A stretch of DNA of 64,000 bases, taken from contig JBKPIY010000005.1 of NCBI GenBank assembly GCA_046730475.1, positions 42,235 through 106,234 of the forward strand, given 5' to 3'. The notes beneath the pieces were generated by a model, which was not told where the DNA came from, made no database searches, and worked only from the letters and a program-made list of their open reading frames with translations. Each line of letters starts with the position of its first letter. The stretch's first letter is position 1. The translations under genes and the position numbers were made by a program. Positions 49,702 through 58,411 of this stretch are shown here, in pieces. Origin of the DNA: JBKPIY01 sp046730475 (GTDB lineage: Bacteria; Actinomycetota; Thermoleophilia; Solirubrobacterales; 70-9).

Positions 49702-50778
49702 ATGATCGAGAGACTGATCGAGCAGATCGAGAGCCGTTTCGCCGAGCTCGAGCGGCAGATGTCCGACCCCGAGGTGATCGCCGACCGCGAGCGCTACGCG
49801 GAGGTAGGGCGCGCCTACCGGGAGCTGGGGCCGGCTCATGAGTTGGCCGGCGAGTACCTGAGGCTCAAGGACGACCTCGACGGCGCTCGCGAGCTGCTGG
49901 CCGAGGACGGCGATGATCCCGAGCTGCGCAGGCTGCTGGCGGAGGCGCCCGAACGGCTCGAGGAGCTCGCCGAGGAGATCCGGTTGGCGATGGTCGAGCG
50001 GGATCCCAACGACGCCAAGAACGTGATCGTCGAGATCCGGGCGGGAACCGGGGGAGACGAGGCCGCCCTGTTCGCGGGCGACCTCTATAAGATGCTCGCC
50101 CGCTACGCCGAGCGCCGCGGATTCGCCACCGAGACCCTCTCCTCGTCGCCGGCCGACGTCGGCGGATTCAAGGAGATCACCTTCGAGGTCAAGGGCGAGG
50201 GCGCCTACTCGGTGTTCAAGTACGAGGGCGGAACTCACCGGGTCCAGCGCGTCCCCAAGACCGAGTCGCAGGGGCGAATCCATACCTCGACCGCGACCGT
50301 CGCCGTGCTGCCGGAGGCCGAGGACGTGGACGTGGAGATCGACGAGAACGACCTCCAGATCGATGTCTACCGCTCCTCGGGGCCCGGAGGCCAGTCGGTC
50401 AACACCACGGACTCGGCGGTCCGGATCACCCATCAGCCGACCGGGCTGGTGGTCTCGATGCAGGACGAGAAGTCGCAGCTCCAGAACCGCCAGCGGGCGA
50501 TGCGGGTGCTTCGCGCCCGGTTGTACGAGCGGGCCCTGGAGGAGCAGCGGGCCGAACAGGCGGCCGAGCGCCGCTCGCAGGTCGGGACCGGCGAGCGCTC
50601 CGAGAAGGTCCGCACCTACAACTTCCCACAGGACCGGGTCACCGACCACCGGGTGAAGCTCACCCTCAGCGGCGTCGAGCGAGTCCTCGCCGGGGAGCTC
50701 GACGAGCTCACGGACGCCCTCGCCGGCGAGGAGAAGCGCCGACGGCTCGAGGCCCAAGCCGCCGAAGCGGCCGGCTGA
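49702..50778 (+). CDS. prfA: peptide chain release factor 1
   Basis: The 358-residue protein has EIRAGTGGDEAALFAGDLYKM, HRVQRVPKTESQGRIHTS, the GGQ loop in SSGPGGQSVNTTDSAVRI and QDEKSQLQNRQRA. It terminates translation at UAA/UAG; its GGQ glutamine is methylated by PrmC, encoded next. Confidence 0.97.
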   Translation: MIERLIEQIESRFAELERQMSDPEVIADRERYAEVGRAYRELGPAHELAGEYLRLKDDLDGARELLAEDGDDPELRRLLAEAPERLEELAEEIRLAMVERDPNDAKNVIVEIRAGTGGDEAALFAGDLYKMLARYAERRGFATETLSSSPADVGGFKEITFEVKGEGAYSVFKYEGGTHRVQRVPKTESQGRIHTSTATVAVLPEAEDVDVEIDENDLQIDVYRSSGPGGQSVNTTDSAVRITHQPTGLVVSMQDEKSQLQNRQRAMRVLRARLYERALEEQRAEQAAERRSQVGTGERSEKVRTYNFPQDRVTDHRVKLTLSGVERVLAGELDELTDALAGEEKRRRLEAQAAEAAG

Positions 50779-50784
50779 CGGACG

Positions 50785-51648
50785 GTGAGCTCCGCTCAGG
50801 CGGCGGCGAGCGTGGGCGACGCGTTGGGCGCGGCCGTCGACGCGTTGGCGGCCGCCGGCGCGGAGACGCCGCGTCTCGACGCCGAGCTCCTCCTGGCCGA
50901 GGCGACCGGCTGGAGCCGGGCGAAGCTCACGGCCTCGCCCGAGGATCCAATGCCGGTGGGCGCCTCTCGCGCCTTCGCCGCGATGGTCCGCCGGAGGGTC
51001 CGCCGCGAGCCGGTCGCCTACGTCCTCGGGCGCAGGGGCTTCAGGGGGATCGAGCTCGAGCTCGACTCGCGGGCGCTGATCCCCCGCCCGGAGACGGAGC
51101 TCCTGGTCGAGGTGGCGCTCGAGATCGATCCGCGGCGGGTGCTCGACGTCGGCACCGGCTCGGGGGCGGTGGCCCTGGCGATCGCCGACGAGCTCCCCGC
51201 CGCCGAGGTGGTGGCCACCGACACGTCGCCCGGGGCGCTGGACCTGGCTCGCGCCAACGCCGAGCGGCTGGGGCTCGCGGCTCGGGTCGCCTTTGCCGAG
51301 GGGACCCTGCCAGAGGGCGGATCGTTCGACCTCCTCGTCGCCAACCTCCCCTACGTGAGCGAGGGGGAGTGGGCCGGGCTCCAGCCCGAGATCCGGGAGT
51401 TCGAGCCGCGCGAGGCGCTGGTGGCGGGGCCGGGAGGCTTGGAGGCGATCGAGTCGATGATCGAGGAGCTCTCGCGGCTCGCGGCGCCTCCGCCAGCGGT
51501 CGCCCTCGAGGTCGGCGCCCGCCAGGCGGCCTCCGTCGCCGCTCGGCTGCGGAGCGCGGGATACGAGAGGATCGAGGTGCGTCGCGACCTCGCCGGGTTC
51601 GAGCGCGTGGTGACCGGACGGCGGGCGGAGGCCCAGCGGTCCGGTTGA
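50785..51648 (+). CDS. prmC: release factor glutamine methyltransferase
   Basis: The 287-residue protein has the N-terminal helical domain (DAELLLAEATGWSRAKL) and a SAM fold (LDVGTGSGAVALAIADELP) with the catalytic NPPY variant LLVANLPYVSEGE. The Asn and Tyr needed are present. It modifies release factors; the gene follows prfA by 6 bp. Confidence 0.94.
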   Translation: MSSAQAAASVGDALGAAVDALAAAGAETPRLDAELLLAEATGWSRAKLTASPEDPMPVGASRAFAAMVRRRVRREPVAYVLGRRGFRGIELELDSRALIPRPETELLVEVALEIDPRRVLDVGTGSGAVALAIADELPAAEVVATDTSPGALDLARANAERLGLAARVAFAEGTLPEGGSFDLLVANLPYVSEGEWAGLQPEIREFEPREALVAGPGGLEAIESMIEELSRLAAPPPAVALEVGARQAASVAARLRSAGYERIEVRRDLAGFERVVTGRRAEAQRSG

Positions 51649-52283
51649 CCGAGATCGTCTCGATCGAGCGCGACGGCGCCGAGGCCGCGCGGCGGGCGCT
51701 TGATCGGTGCATCGCGGAAGGCGGGGTCGCGATCTTTCCCGCCGATACCGTCTACGGGCTCGGTTGCGATCCCCTCGACCAGACGGCGGTCGAGCGCATC
51801 CACGCCCTCAAGCAGCGCGACGAGGGAAGGCCCTCGGCGGTGATGTACTTCTCGTCCCTGGCGATGCGGGAGCTTGTCCCCAGCCTCGGGACCCGCGCCC
51901 GCGGGGCGGTCTCGGCCCTGCTGCCCGGCCCGGTCACCCTGGTGGTGGCGAACCCCGAGCGCCGCTATCCCCTCGCCTGCCGCGAGGACCCCGAGCGGCT
52001 CGGGGTGAGGCTGATCGAGGGGCCCCTGGCGGGGGCGATCCATCCGGTCTTCCAGTCCAGCGCCAACTCCAGCGGCGAGCCGGCGCCAGCGCGATTCGAG
52101 GAGCTCGACGAGCGGATCCTCGCCGCCGCCGATCTGGCGATCGACGGCGGCCAGCTGGTGGGCTCGCCCTCCACGGTGGTCGACATCAGCGCGATCGACT
52201 CTGGCGGGGGCTGGGAGGTCTTGCGCGAGGGGGCGCTGCCGGCGGCGGAGGTCGAGCGTCGCTTGGCGGGTGCCCTCGGGTGA
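51645..52283 (+). CDS. Sua5/YrdC-family threonylcarbamoyl-AMP synthase
   Basis: The 212-residue protein has the YrdC core: GGVAIFPADTVYGLGCDP, IHALKQRDEGRPSAVMYF, LLPGPVTLVV, SSANSSGEPAPARFEEL and SPSTVVDIS. It makes threonylcarbamoyl-AMP for tRNA t6A. The TTG 51645 start overlaps the prmC stop (TTGA), and there is no better in-frame start. Confidence 0.9.
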   Translation: MTEIVSIERDGAEAARRALDRCIAEGGVAIFPADTVYGLGCDPLDQTAVERIHALKQRDEGRPSAVMYFSSLAMRELVPSLGTRARGAVSALLPGPVTLVVANPERRYPLACREDPERLGVRLIEGPLAGAIHPVFQSSANSSGEPAPARFEELDERILAAADLAIDGGQLVGSPSTVVDISAIDSGGGWEVLREGALPAAEVERRLAGALG

Positions 52284-52294
52284 GCGGCTCAGCG

Positions 52295-52705
52295 TCAGCC
52301 GCTCTCGCCCGCGGTCGCGCGGGCGGCGGCGAGGGCGTCCTCGAGGTCTCCGAAGAGCTGGAGCCCGACCGCTTTGCCATCGCGGAGCTCCCACACCTGG
52401 ACGGCGTGCTGTCCGAACGCGAGGCCGGAGCTCCTGCCGCGGGCGTGGAGGGTGAAGTCGACCACCACCCGGTCTCCTACCTGGCGGAAGTCGTGGGCCT
52501 CCCACTTGATCTCGTCCATGACGTCGTAGAAGGAGTCGAAGTAGCGTCGCACTCCCTCATGGCCGACGTAGGTGTCCGGCTCGGAGGCGAGCTCAGGCGG
52601 GGTTGCCACCTCGAATTCCGGGTGAACGTAAGCGAGCAGAGCCTCGACTCCTCCTTCGTTGAATGCCGCGAACCCGAGCCGGATGATCTCGACGTTCTCG
52701 GTCAC
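52295..52705 (-). CDS. SnoaL/NTF2-like protein
   Basis: The 136-residue protein matches SnoaL-like folds (VEIIRLGFAAFNEGGVEALLAYVHPEFEV, YVGHEGVRRYFDSFYDVM, QVWELRDGKAVGLQLFGD). This is an intact relative of the decayed copy at 23156 and of the deleted NTF2-like copy at 46809. Activity unknown. GTG 52705 has TACGGT 6 nt upstream. Confidence 0.85.
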   Translation of the reverse strand: MTENVEIIRLGFAAFNEGGVEALLAYVHPEFEVATPPELASEPDTYVGHEGVRRYFDSFYDVMDEIKWEAHDFRQVGDRVVVDFTLHARGRSSGLAFGQHAVQVWELRDGKAVGLQLFGDLEDALAAARATAGESG

Positions 52706-52711
52706 GCCGAA

Positions 52712-52717
52712 ACCGTA
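52712..52717 (-). promoter_or_regulatory. -10 element of the SnoaL-like gene
   Basis: TACGGT on the minus strand ends 6 nt before GTG 52705. Confidence 0.45.
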
Positions 52718-52742
52718 ACCCGATCCCGGATCCGATCGGCCG

Positions 52743-52748
52743 TAGGCT
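52743..52748 (+). promoter_or_regulatory. -10 element of the glyA operon
   Basis: TAGGCT ends 6 nt before GTG 52755; divergent from the SnoaL-like promoter. Confidence 0.45.
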
Positions 52749-52754
52749 CCGCCG

Positions 52755-52967
52755 GTGGATTCGCAGGCAGCCCGCCCCACCCGAGCCCCAGGCCCGGCGG
52801 ATCGATGCGATGACCGAGGAGGAGAGTGGGTGAAGCTCGGCAGGGCGCTGCGCTATATCAAGCCGCTCGCCGAGCGGCGGTGGGGCCCCGCCGCCCGCCG
52901 GCGCGTCGGCGCGACGCCAGGGCGTCTGTCAACCTTGAGCGAGCGACCAGGAGGAGCACAGACTTGA
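52755..52967 (+). CDS. small basic protein upstream of glyA
   Basis: This 70-residue ORF begins at GTG 52755 and ends at TGA overlapping the TTG of glyA (TTGA). The second half is basic ([19 protein letters not shown]...). An internal GTG at 52830 behind AGGAGGAGA could give a 45-residue form instead. It could be a small RNA-binding protein or a coupling leader. Confidence 0.45.
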   Translation: MDSQAARPTRAPGPADRCDDRGGEWVKLGRALRYIKPLAERRWGPAARRRVGATPGRLSTLSERPGGAQT

Positions 52968-54253
52968 CCTCAGCCGATCTGCCCGACGACTTCCAGACCG
53001 CTCCGCTGGCCGAGGTCGACGCGGACATCGCCCGGGTGCTCGACCGCGAGCTCGCCCGCCAGCAGGGGACGCTCGAGATGATCGCCTCGGAGAACTTCGT
53101 CCCCCAGGCGGTCCTCGACGCGGTCGGCTCGGTGCTGACGAACAAGTACGCCGAGGGCTACCCGGGGAAGCGCTACTACGGCGGCTGTGAGGAGGTCGAC
53201 GTCGCCGAGCAGCTCGCGATCGACCGGGCGCTCGAGATCTTCGGCGGCGAGCATGCCAACGTCCAGCCCCACGCCGGCGCCCAGGCGAACAACGCCGCCT
53301 ACATGGCGATGCTGGAGCCCGGCGACACGATCATGGGGATGGCGCTCGATCACGGGGGGCACCTCACCCACGGGATGAGGCTGAACTTGTCGGGCAAGCT
53401 CTACAACGTCGTCGCCTACCACGTCCGCAAGGACGATTTGCTTTGCGACATGGACGAGGTCGCGCGGTTGGCGACCGAGCACAAGCCGAAGGTGATCGTG
53501 GCGGGCTGGTCGGCCTATCCGCGCCAGCTCGACTTCGCGGCCTTCCGAGAGGTCGCCGATTCGGTCGGCGCCCGGCTGATGGTCGACATGGCCCACTTCG
53601 CCGGCCTGGTGGCGGCCGGCGAGCACCCCAACCCGGTCCCACATGCCGACGTCGTCACCACCACCATCCACAAGACCCTGTGCGGCCCCCGCAGCGGGAT
53701 GATCCTCTGCCGCGAGGAGCTCGCGGCGGATATCAACCGCTCCGTGTTCCCGGGCCAGCAGGGCGGCCCCCTGATGCACGTGATCGCCGCCAAGGCGGTG
53801 GCGCTGAAGATCGCGCAGTCAGAGCAGTTCCGCGAGCGCCAACGCCAGACGATCGCCAACGCCCGCGCCCTCGCCGAGGGGCTGATCGAGGGGAGCATCG
53901 ACGTCCTCACCGGGGGAACCGACGTCCACCTGGTCCTCGTCGATCTCACCTCCACCGGCCTCGATGGGAAGACGGCCGAGAGCCGGCTCGAGGAGGTCGG
54001 GATCACCGTCAACCGCAACGCGATCCCCTTCGACGAGCGCCCCCCGATGAACCCCTCCGGCCTGCGGATCGGCACCCCCGCCCTCACCACCCGGGGTCTG
54101 AAGGAGGACGACCTCCGCGAGGTTGCCTCGGTGATCGCGGCCGCCCTCACCGCCGACGATTTCGACGGCGACAAGGCGGCCCTGCTCGACCGCTCCCGCG
54201 CCCTGATGGAGCGCTACCCGCTATACCCTCAGCTCTCCGCCGCCACCGTCTGA
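52964..54253 (+). CDS. glyA: serine hydroxymethyltransferase
   Basis: The 429-residue PLP enzyme has [56 protein letters not shown], and the PLP Lys in [18 protein letters not shown]. The last differs from the common TTTHKTLRGPRGG at three places but keeps His-Lys. It converts serine plus tetrahydrofolate to glycine. TTG 52964 follows AGGAGGAG by about 8 nt. Confidence 0.95.
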   Translation: MTSADLPDDFQTAPLAEVDADIARVLDRELARQQGTLEMIASENFVPQAVLDAVGSVLTNKYAEGYPGKRYYGGCEEVDVAEQLAIDRALEIFGGEHANVQPHAGAQANNAAYMAMLEPGDTIMGMALDHGGHLTHGMRLNLSGKLYNVVAYHVRKDDLLCDMDEVARLATEHKPKVIVAGWSAYPRQLDFAAFREVADSVGARLMVDMAHFAGLVAAGEHPNPVPHADVVTTTIHKTLCGPRSGMILCREELAADINRSVFPGQQGGPLMHVIAAKAVALKIAQSEQFRERQRQTIANARALAEGLIEGSIDVLTGGTDVHLVLVDLTSTGLDGKTAESRLEEVGITVNRNAIPFDERPPMNPSGLRIGTPALTTRGLKEDDLREVASVIAAALTADDFDGDKAALLDRSRALMERYPLYPQLSAATV

Positions 54254-54395
54254 CCCGGCTCGCCTCGGCCCAGATTCGACCTCAGCGAGGGGCACCCATC
54301 CCGGTTGGGCCGCTGGGCCGCGATCTCCCGGAACGGCCGATCGGTTGATCTCGCCGCTGACCTGTCGGGGCGGCTGGCCGCCGCGGCATCGCCAA

Positions 54396-54430
54396 TATAT
54401 GTTGACAAACATATAATGATGTGATTATCT
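54396..54430 (+). promoter_or_regulatory. promoter and operator of the ArsR/SdpR-type regulator
   Basis: TATATGTT (54396-54403) and AACATATA (54408-54415) form a perfect 8-4-8 inverted repeat around the -35 TTGACA (54402-54407). After a 17-nt spacer the -10 is TTATCT (54425-54430), 7 nt before ATG 54438. The mRNA should be leaderless and autorepressed. Confidence 0.75.
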
Positions 54431-54437
54431 ATCGCCC

Positions 54438-54743
54438 ATGACGACGACGTTCGAGGTCCTGGCGGAGCCGACCCGGCGGGAGATCATGGATCTGCTGATC
54501 GATGGGCCGAGGCCCGTCGGCGAGCTGGTGGCGGAGACCGGGCTCAGTCAGCCCAACACCTCAAGGCACCTTCGGATCCTGCGCGAAGCGGGCCTGGTGG
54601 CGTCGACGCCGGACGGGCAGCGACGGCTGTACGCGCTGCGGGCCGAGGGGCTCGCCGAGCTCGAGCGCTGGCTTGCCCCGTACCGGCGCCTGTGGGAGGG
54701 CAGCCTCGACCGCCTCGAGACACATCTAGACGAAATGGAGTGA
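54438..54743 (+). CDS. ArsR-family (SdpR-like) repressor
   Basis: The 101-residue winged-helix protein reads TFEVLAEPTRREIMDLLIDGPRPVGELVAETGLSQPNTSRHLRILREAGLV, with no metal-binding cysteines, the SdpR subtype. It is followed 5 bp later by an AHSA1-type gene, a common pairing, and its own promoter holds a clean palindrome. Confidence 0.92.
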   Translation: MTTTFEVLAEPTRREIMDLLIDGPRPVGELVAETGLSQPNTSRHLRILREAGLVASTPDGQRRLYALRAEGLAELERWLAPYRRLWEGSLDRLETHLDEME

Positions 54744-54748
54744 GACCG

Positions 54749-55288
54749 ATGCCCGATGTCCCCGACGCAGTGCTGGAGCAGAGCGAGGGCCGGGCGCTGC
54801 TGCGCTTCGAGCGCGAGCTCGCCCACCCGCCCGAGCGAGTGTGGAGGGCCCTGACGGAGGTGGACGAGCTCTTCGGATGGCATCCGACGCCGGCGGAGTT
54901 CGAGCCGCGGGTCGGCGGTGTCGTCAGGTACTCACCCGGCGGGGACGTGCCGGAGATGCCCGACGGCGAGGTGACGGAGTACGACCCCCCGCATGTCCTC
55001 GGCCATAGGTGGGGCTACGACCTCCTCCGGTGGGAGATCCGCGCCCGGGACGGCGGGTCCCTGCTGATCCTCACCCACAGCTTCGACGACCGGTTCAAGG
55101 CGGCCCGTGATGCGGCCGGCTGGCACGTCTGCCTGAAGGCGCTCGCCGCCAGGCTCGATGGAGTGGAGCTGCCGCCGCACCCCGACGCGGGGCGGCTGCC
55201 CGGCGGGTGGCGCGAGCTCAACACCGCCTACGAGGAGCGCTTCGGGATCCCGCCCGAGAAGGCGACCCCGCCGCCCTCCCAGGGCTGA
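54749..55288 (+). CDS. SRPBCC/AHSA1-domain protein
   Basis: The 179-residue protein has the START-like fold: LLRFERELAHPPERVWRALTEVDELFGWHP, GGVVRYSPGG, VTEYDPPHVLGHRW and LILTHSFDDRFKAARDAAGWHVCL. It probably binds a hydrophobic ligand. The gene pairs with the SdpR-like regulator, which it may help by sensing the ligand. Confidence 0.86.
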   Translation: MPDVPDAVLEQSEGRALLRFERELAHPPERVWRALTEVDELFGWHPTPAEFEPRVGGVVRYSPGGDVPEMPDGEVTEYDPPHVLGHRWGYDLLRWEIRARDGGSLLILTHSFDDRFKAARDAAGWHVCLKALAARLDGVELPPHPDAGRLPGGWRELNTAYEERFGIPPEKATPPPSQG

Positions 55289-55387
55289 GGCCGCTGGGGC
55301 CGACCGGGCAGGCGGGTGCGGATACGCTCCCTGCGGCTCCCCGTCTGCCCGGGGGACGTTGGCACCGTCGTGCTTTGATCCCGGCCC

Positions 55388-56395
55388 ATGAGGATCTGGG
55401 TCGACTGCACCGCGGCGGCGCATCCGCTCGTGCTGCGGCCGCTGATCAAGCGCTTCCAGGCAGCGGGGCACGAGGTGGAGGTGACGGCCCGCGAGTTCGG
55501 GCAGCTCGAGGGGATCCTCGATCGGCTCGGGATCGCGTACACGGCCGTCGGCAAGCACGGCGGCGCCCGGGCGGTGGGCAAGGGCTTGGCGCTCGCCGGG
55601 CGCAGCGCGCGGCTGTGGCGCTGGGCGGGGGGCCGCGGCTTCGATCTCGGGCTCGCTCACGGCTCGGTCGACATCGCGCTCGTCTGCCGCGCCCGGCAGA
55701 TCCCGCTGGTGCAGATGAACGACTACGAGCACGCCGGGCGCCAGCGGCGAATCGGCTTCCGGGCCGCGCGGCTGGTGATGGCGCCGGACGCGATCCCGGT
55801 GGAGGCGATGGAGCGGGCGGGGGCCCGGACCGATCGGCTGTTTCGCTACCCGGGACTGAAGGAGGACTACTACCTCGCCGACTTCACCCCCAATCCCGCC
55901 GTCCTCGGGGAGCTCGGGATCGATACCGAGGGGGTGATCGCGGTGATGCGACCGCCTCCGGAGACCTCCGAGTACCACGCCGACAACCCCCTGTACGAGG
56001 GCGTGATCGAGCGCCTCGCCGGGGTCCGGGACGCGACCACCGTGGTCATCCCCCGCACCGAGGCCCAGGCGGAGCGCCTCCGCCAGCGTGGAGCCCCCTC
56101 CTTCCTGATCCCCGACCACGCCGTCGACGCCCAGAGCCTGATCGCGTACGCCGACCTGGTGGTGAGCGCAGGCGGGACCATGAACCGCGAGGCGGTCGCC
56201 CTCGGTACCCCCGTGTACACGATCTTCAGCGGCCGTCTGGGGGCGGTCGACGAGCGCCTGATCGCCGAGGGAAAACTTCGCCCCCTCAGCGATCCCGCCG
56301 CGATCGACCTGCGAAAGCGCGAGGCCCCGAGCAGGGTCCAGCATCCCCGCGACCCCGGCGTGTTGGCCGAGGCGGCGCTGGGGGCCGCGGGCTGA
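55388..56395 (+). CDS. DUF354 glycosyltransferase-like protein (GT-B fold)
   Basis: The 335-residue protein matches DUF354: MRIWVDCTAAAHPLVLRPL, GFDLGLAHGSVDIALVCRARQIPL, VIAVMRPPPETSEYHAD, VVIPRTEAQAERL and YADLVVSAGGTMNREAVALGTP (nucleotide-binding half). It is likely a sugar-processing enzyme. It precedes the WecA-like gene, suggesting envelope glycan synthesis. Confidence 0.8.
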   Translation: MRIWVDCTAAAHPLVLRPLIKRFQAAGHEVEVTAREFGQLEGILDRLGIAYTAVGKHGGARAVGKGLALAGRSARLWRWAGGRGFDLGLAHGSVDIALVCRARQIPLVQMNDYEHAGRQRRIGFRAARLVMAPDAIPVEAMERAGARTDRLFRYPGLKEDYYLADFTPNPAVLGELGIDTEGVIAVMRPPPETSEYHADNPLYEGVIERLAGVRDATTVVIPRTEAQAERLRQRGAPSFLIPDHAVDAQSLIAYADLVVSAGGTMNREAVALGTPVYTIFSGRLGAVDERLIAEGKLRPLSDPAAIDLRKREAPSRVQHPRDPGVLAEAALGAAG

Positions 56396-56418
56396 GGCGA
56401 AGCCGCCTCGATCTGGGC

Positions 56419-56424
56419 GACAAT
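56419..56424 (+). promoter_or_regulatory. -10 element of the WecA-like gene
   Basis: GACAAT ends 8 nt before ATG 56433. Confidence 0.35.
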
Positions 56425-56432
56425 GGCCCGCG

Positions 56433-57710
56433 ATGCGCCTGGACGCAAGTGACGCCGTACTCGCCTTCGTCTTCGCGGCCTCGGTGGCGTGGTCCCTGGT
56501 CCCCGCTGCCGAGTCGATCGCGCGGCGGATCGGTGCGATGGACGAGCCCAACCCACGGGGGATGCACGATGTCGCCACCCCGAAGCTCGGCGGGCTCGCG
56601 ATCCTGGTCGCGGTCCTCGGCGCCGGACTGATCTGGCTTCCGTGGGACTATCAGACGCGGGCGATCCTGGGCGGGGCGCTCGCGATCACCACCGTCGGTG
56701 TGATCGACGACGTCTTCACCCTCCCGGCCCTGCCAAAGCTGCTGGGCCAGACCGCGGCGGCGCTGATCCCGGTGGTGCTGGGCGACGTGCGCGCCGACGT
56801 CATCACCCTCCCCTTCGTCCAGGGCTTCGACCTGGGCTGGGTCTCCTATCCGGCGACGGTGATCGGGATCGTCGCCGTGATCAACGTCGTCAACTTCATC
56901 GACGGCGTCGACGGTCTCGCCTCGGGCGTCTGCGCGATCTCAGCCGCCGCCCTCGCGGTGATCGCGATCTCGCTCTCGCGCTATGAGGCGGGCGTGCTGG
57001 CGGCGCTCACCGCGGGCGCCTCGATCGGCTTCCTCCGACACGGCTTCCCGCCCGCCTCGAGCTTCATGGGCGACACCGGCTCGAACCTCCTCGGCTACAT
57101 GCTCGCGATCGTCGCTGTTCAGGGCTCGCTCAAGACCAATGCCGTGGTCGCCCTCGTGCTTCCGCTCGTGGTGCTCGCGGTGCCGATCCTCGACACCGGG
57201 TTCGTAGTCATGAAGCGGCTCAAGTACCACCGGCCGATCTACGAGGCCGACCGCTGGCATTTCCATCACCGGATGGCGAACATCGGCTTCTCACAGCGGC
57301 GAACCCTCGCCTATCTATACGGCTGGACCCTGGTTCTCGCCGGGCTGGCGCTGGCGCTGCGCTTCGTTCCCTACACGAACAACCACGGTCGGTTCGACCC
57401 CGGTTGGACGGTGGTGATGGCCGTCTGCCTGCTCGCCGCCCTGGCGGCGAGCGTCTACGTCGTCAACGCGATCGAGATCCTCAAGTTCCGGCGCTTTCGC
57501 CTCCGAGAGCGGGTCGGGGCCACGGTGCCGCGCGCGCCCGAGCCGGTGGAGGCGGAGGTCGACGAGCAGGTCGCGAGGGAGCTCGAGACCGGGGAGTTCG
57601 AAGCGATTCCGCGGCCGGACGGAGACGCGGCCTCCCCGGGCGGGGACGACGCCCAGCTCGAGCCGGTGCCGCCGGGGGAGCGGCGGCGGCCCTCGGACAT
57701 GCCCGGATGA
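56433..57710 (+). CDS. polyprenyl-phosphate sugar-1-phosphate transferase (WecA/TagO/MraY family)
   Basis: The 425-residue protein has about ten membrane helices and the family motifs VATPKLGGLAIL, TTVGVIDDVFTLPALPKLLGQ (DDxx), VINVVNFIDGVDGLASGV (NxxNxxDG), GFLRHGFPPASSFMGDTGSN and RWHFHHRMANIGF. It loads a sugar-1-phosphate, probably GlcNAc-1-P, onto undecaprenyl phosphate. The last 75 residues form an acidic, cytosolic tail. The position before the atp operon is conserved in actinobacteria. Confidence 0.92.
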   Translation: MRLDASDAVLAFVFAASVAWSLVPAAESIARRIGAMDEPNPRGMHDVATPKLGGLAILVAVLGAGLIWLPWDYQTRAILGGALAITTVGVIDDVFTLPALPKLLGQTAAALIPVVLGDVRADVITLPFVQGFDLGWVSYPATVIGIVAVINVVNFIDGVDGLASGVCAISAAALAVIAISLSRYEAGVLAALTAGASIGFLRHGFPPASSFMGDTGSNLLGYMLAIVAVQGSLKTNAVVALVLPLVVLAVPILDTGFVVMKRLKYHRPIYEADRWHFHHRMANIGFSQRRTLAYLYGWTLVLAGLALALRFVPYTNNHGRFDPGWTVVMAVCLLAALAASVYVVNAIEILKFRRFRLRERVGATVPRAPEPVEAEVDEQVARELETGEFEAIPRPDGDAASPGGDDAQLEPVPPGERRRPSDMPG

Positions 57711-57753
57711 GCGCCTTCGGGGTGCGCCGCCGGCTCATTCTCGAGCGGCCGTG

Positions 57754-57759
57754 TAGCAT
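57754..57759 (+). promoter_or_regulatory. possible -10 element of the ATP synthase operon
   Basis: TAGCAT lies about 80 bp before the first atp-operon gene. No clear -35. Confidence 0.3.
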
Positions 57760-57840
57760 CGTCCCGCCGACCCGCGCCGGGGACCCCCCGTGCCCCGAGG
57801 GCGTGGGTGTCATTTATGCGAAACGACCCGGAAATCCCCC

Positions 57841-58038
57841 GTGAGCGAGGAACGACGCCCGAGGCCGGATGCGATGGCGGCCGGCGCGCTGATCCTCGGG
57901 GCGATCGTGTTCTGCGCGCTCGCCGGCCTGGGGGTGGGATCGCTGATCGGCGCGCCAGGCCTGCTGGCGGCACTGGGAGCAGCCGCCGGTCTGCCAACCG
58001 GCTTCTGGCTTGTCTACAGCCGCTATAGGAACATCTGA
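57841..58038 (+). CDS. AtpZ/AtpI-like small membrane protein
   Basis: The 65-residue protein begins at GTG 57841 and has two membrane helices (about 13-33 and 38-58, GAIVFCALAGLGVGSLIG... PTGFWLVYSRYR), like the small proteins that precede subunit a in many atp operons and help assemble or load the Fo part. Confidence 0.7.
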   Translation: MSEERRPRPDAMAAGALILGAIVFCALAGLGVGSLIGAPGLLAALGAAAGLPTGFWLVYSRYRNI

Positions 58039-58039
58039 A

Positions 58040-58411
58040 ATGTCTGTTCTCCGGCTGCTCGATCTGGGTGTGCTCGCGCTCGCCCTTCCGGTCTTCCTCG
58101 CGATCGGTGCGCCGATCCTCGGCTACCTGGTGTGCGGCGGGGCCTGGCTGGTGGGCCGCGCGGCCCACCACGCCGCCGAGCGCCGCGCCAAGGCCTCCCT
58201 CGCGGCGGGGAACCGGCGCGTGGCCCTGGGGGTGATGGCGGTCGCCACCCTCGGCCGGGTCTGGCTGGTCGTCCTCGCGATCCTCCTCGTCGGGCTCGCG
58301 GATCGCGAGGCCGGGCTCGCGGCGGCGTTGCTCGGCGTCGCCGTGGTCACGGCCTACTTCATCGGCCAGGGGCTCGCCCACCTGCTCGAGCCTGAGGAGG
58401 CGGGTCGATGA
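58040..58411 (+). CDS. ATP synthase subunit I-like membrane protein
   Basis: The 123-residue protein has four predicted helices with a basic cytosolic loop (HHAAERRAKASLAAGNRR). ATG 58040 follows the previous stop by 1 base, and the stop overlaps atpB (ATGA). AtpI-type proteins assist c-ring assembly. Family assignment is by position and topology. Confidence 0.65.
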   Translation: MSVLRLLDLGVLALALPVFLAIGAPILGYLVCGGAWLVGRAAHHAAERRAKASLAAGNRRVALGVMAVATLGRVWLVVLAILLVGLADREAGLAAALLGVAVVTAYFIGQGLAHLLEPEEAGR

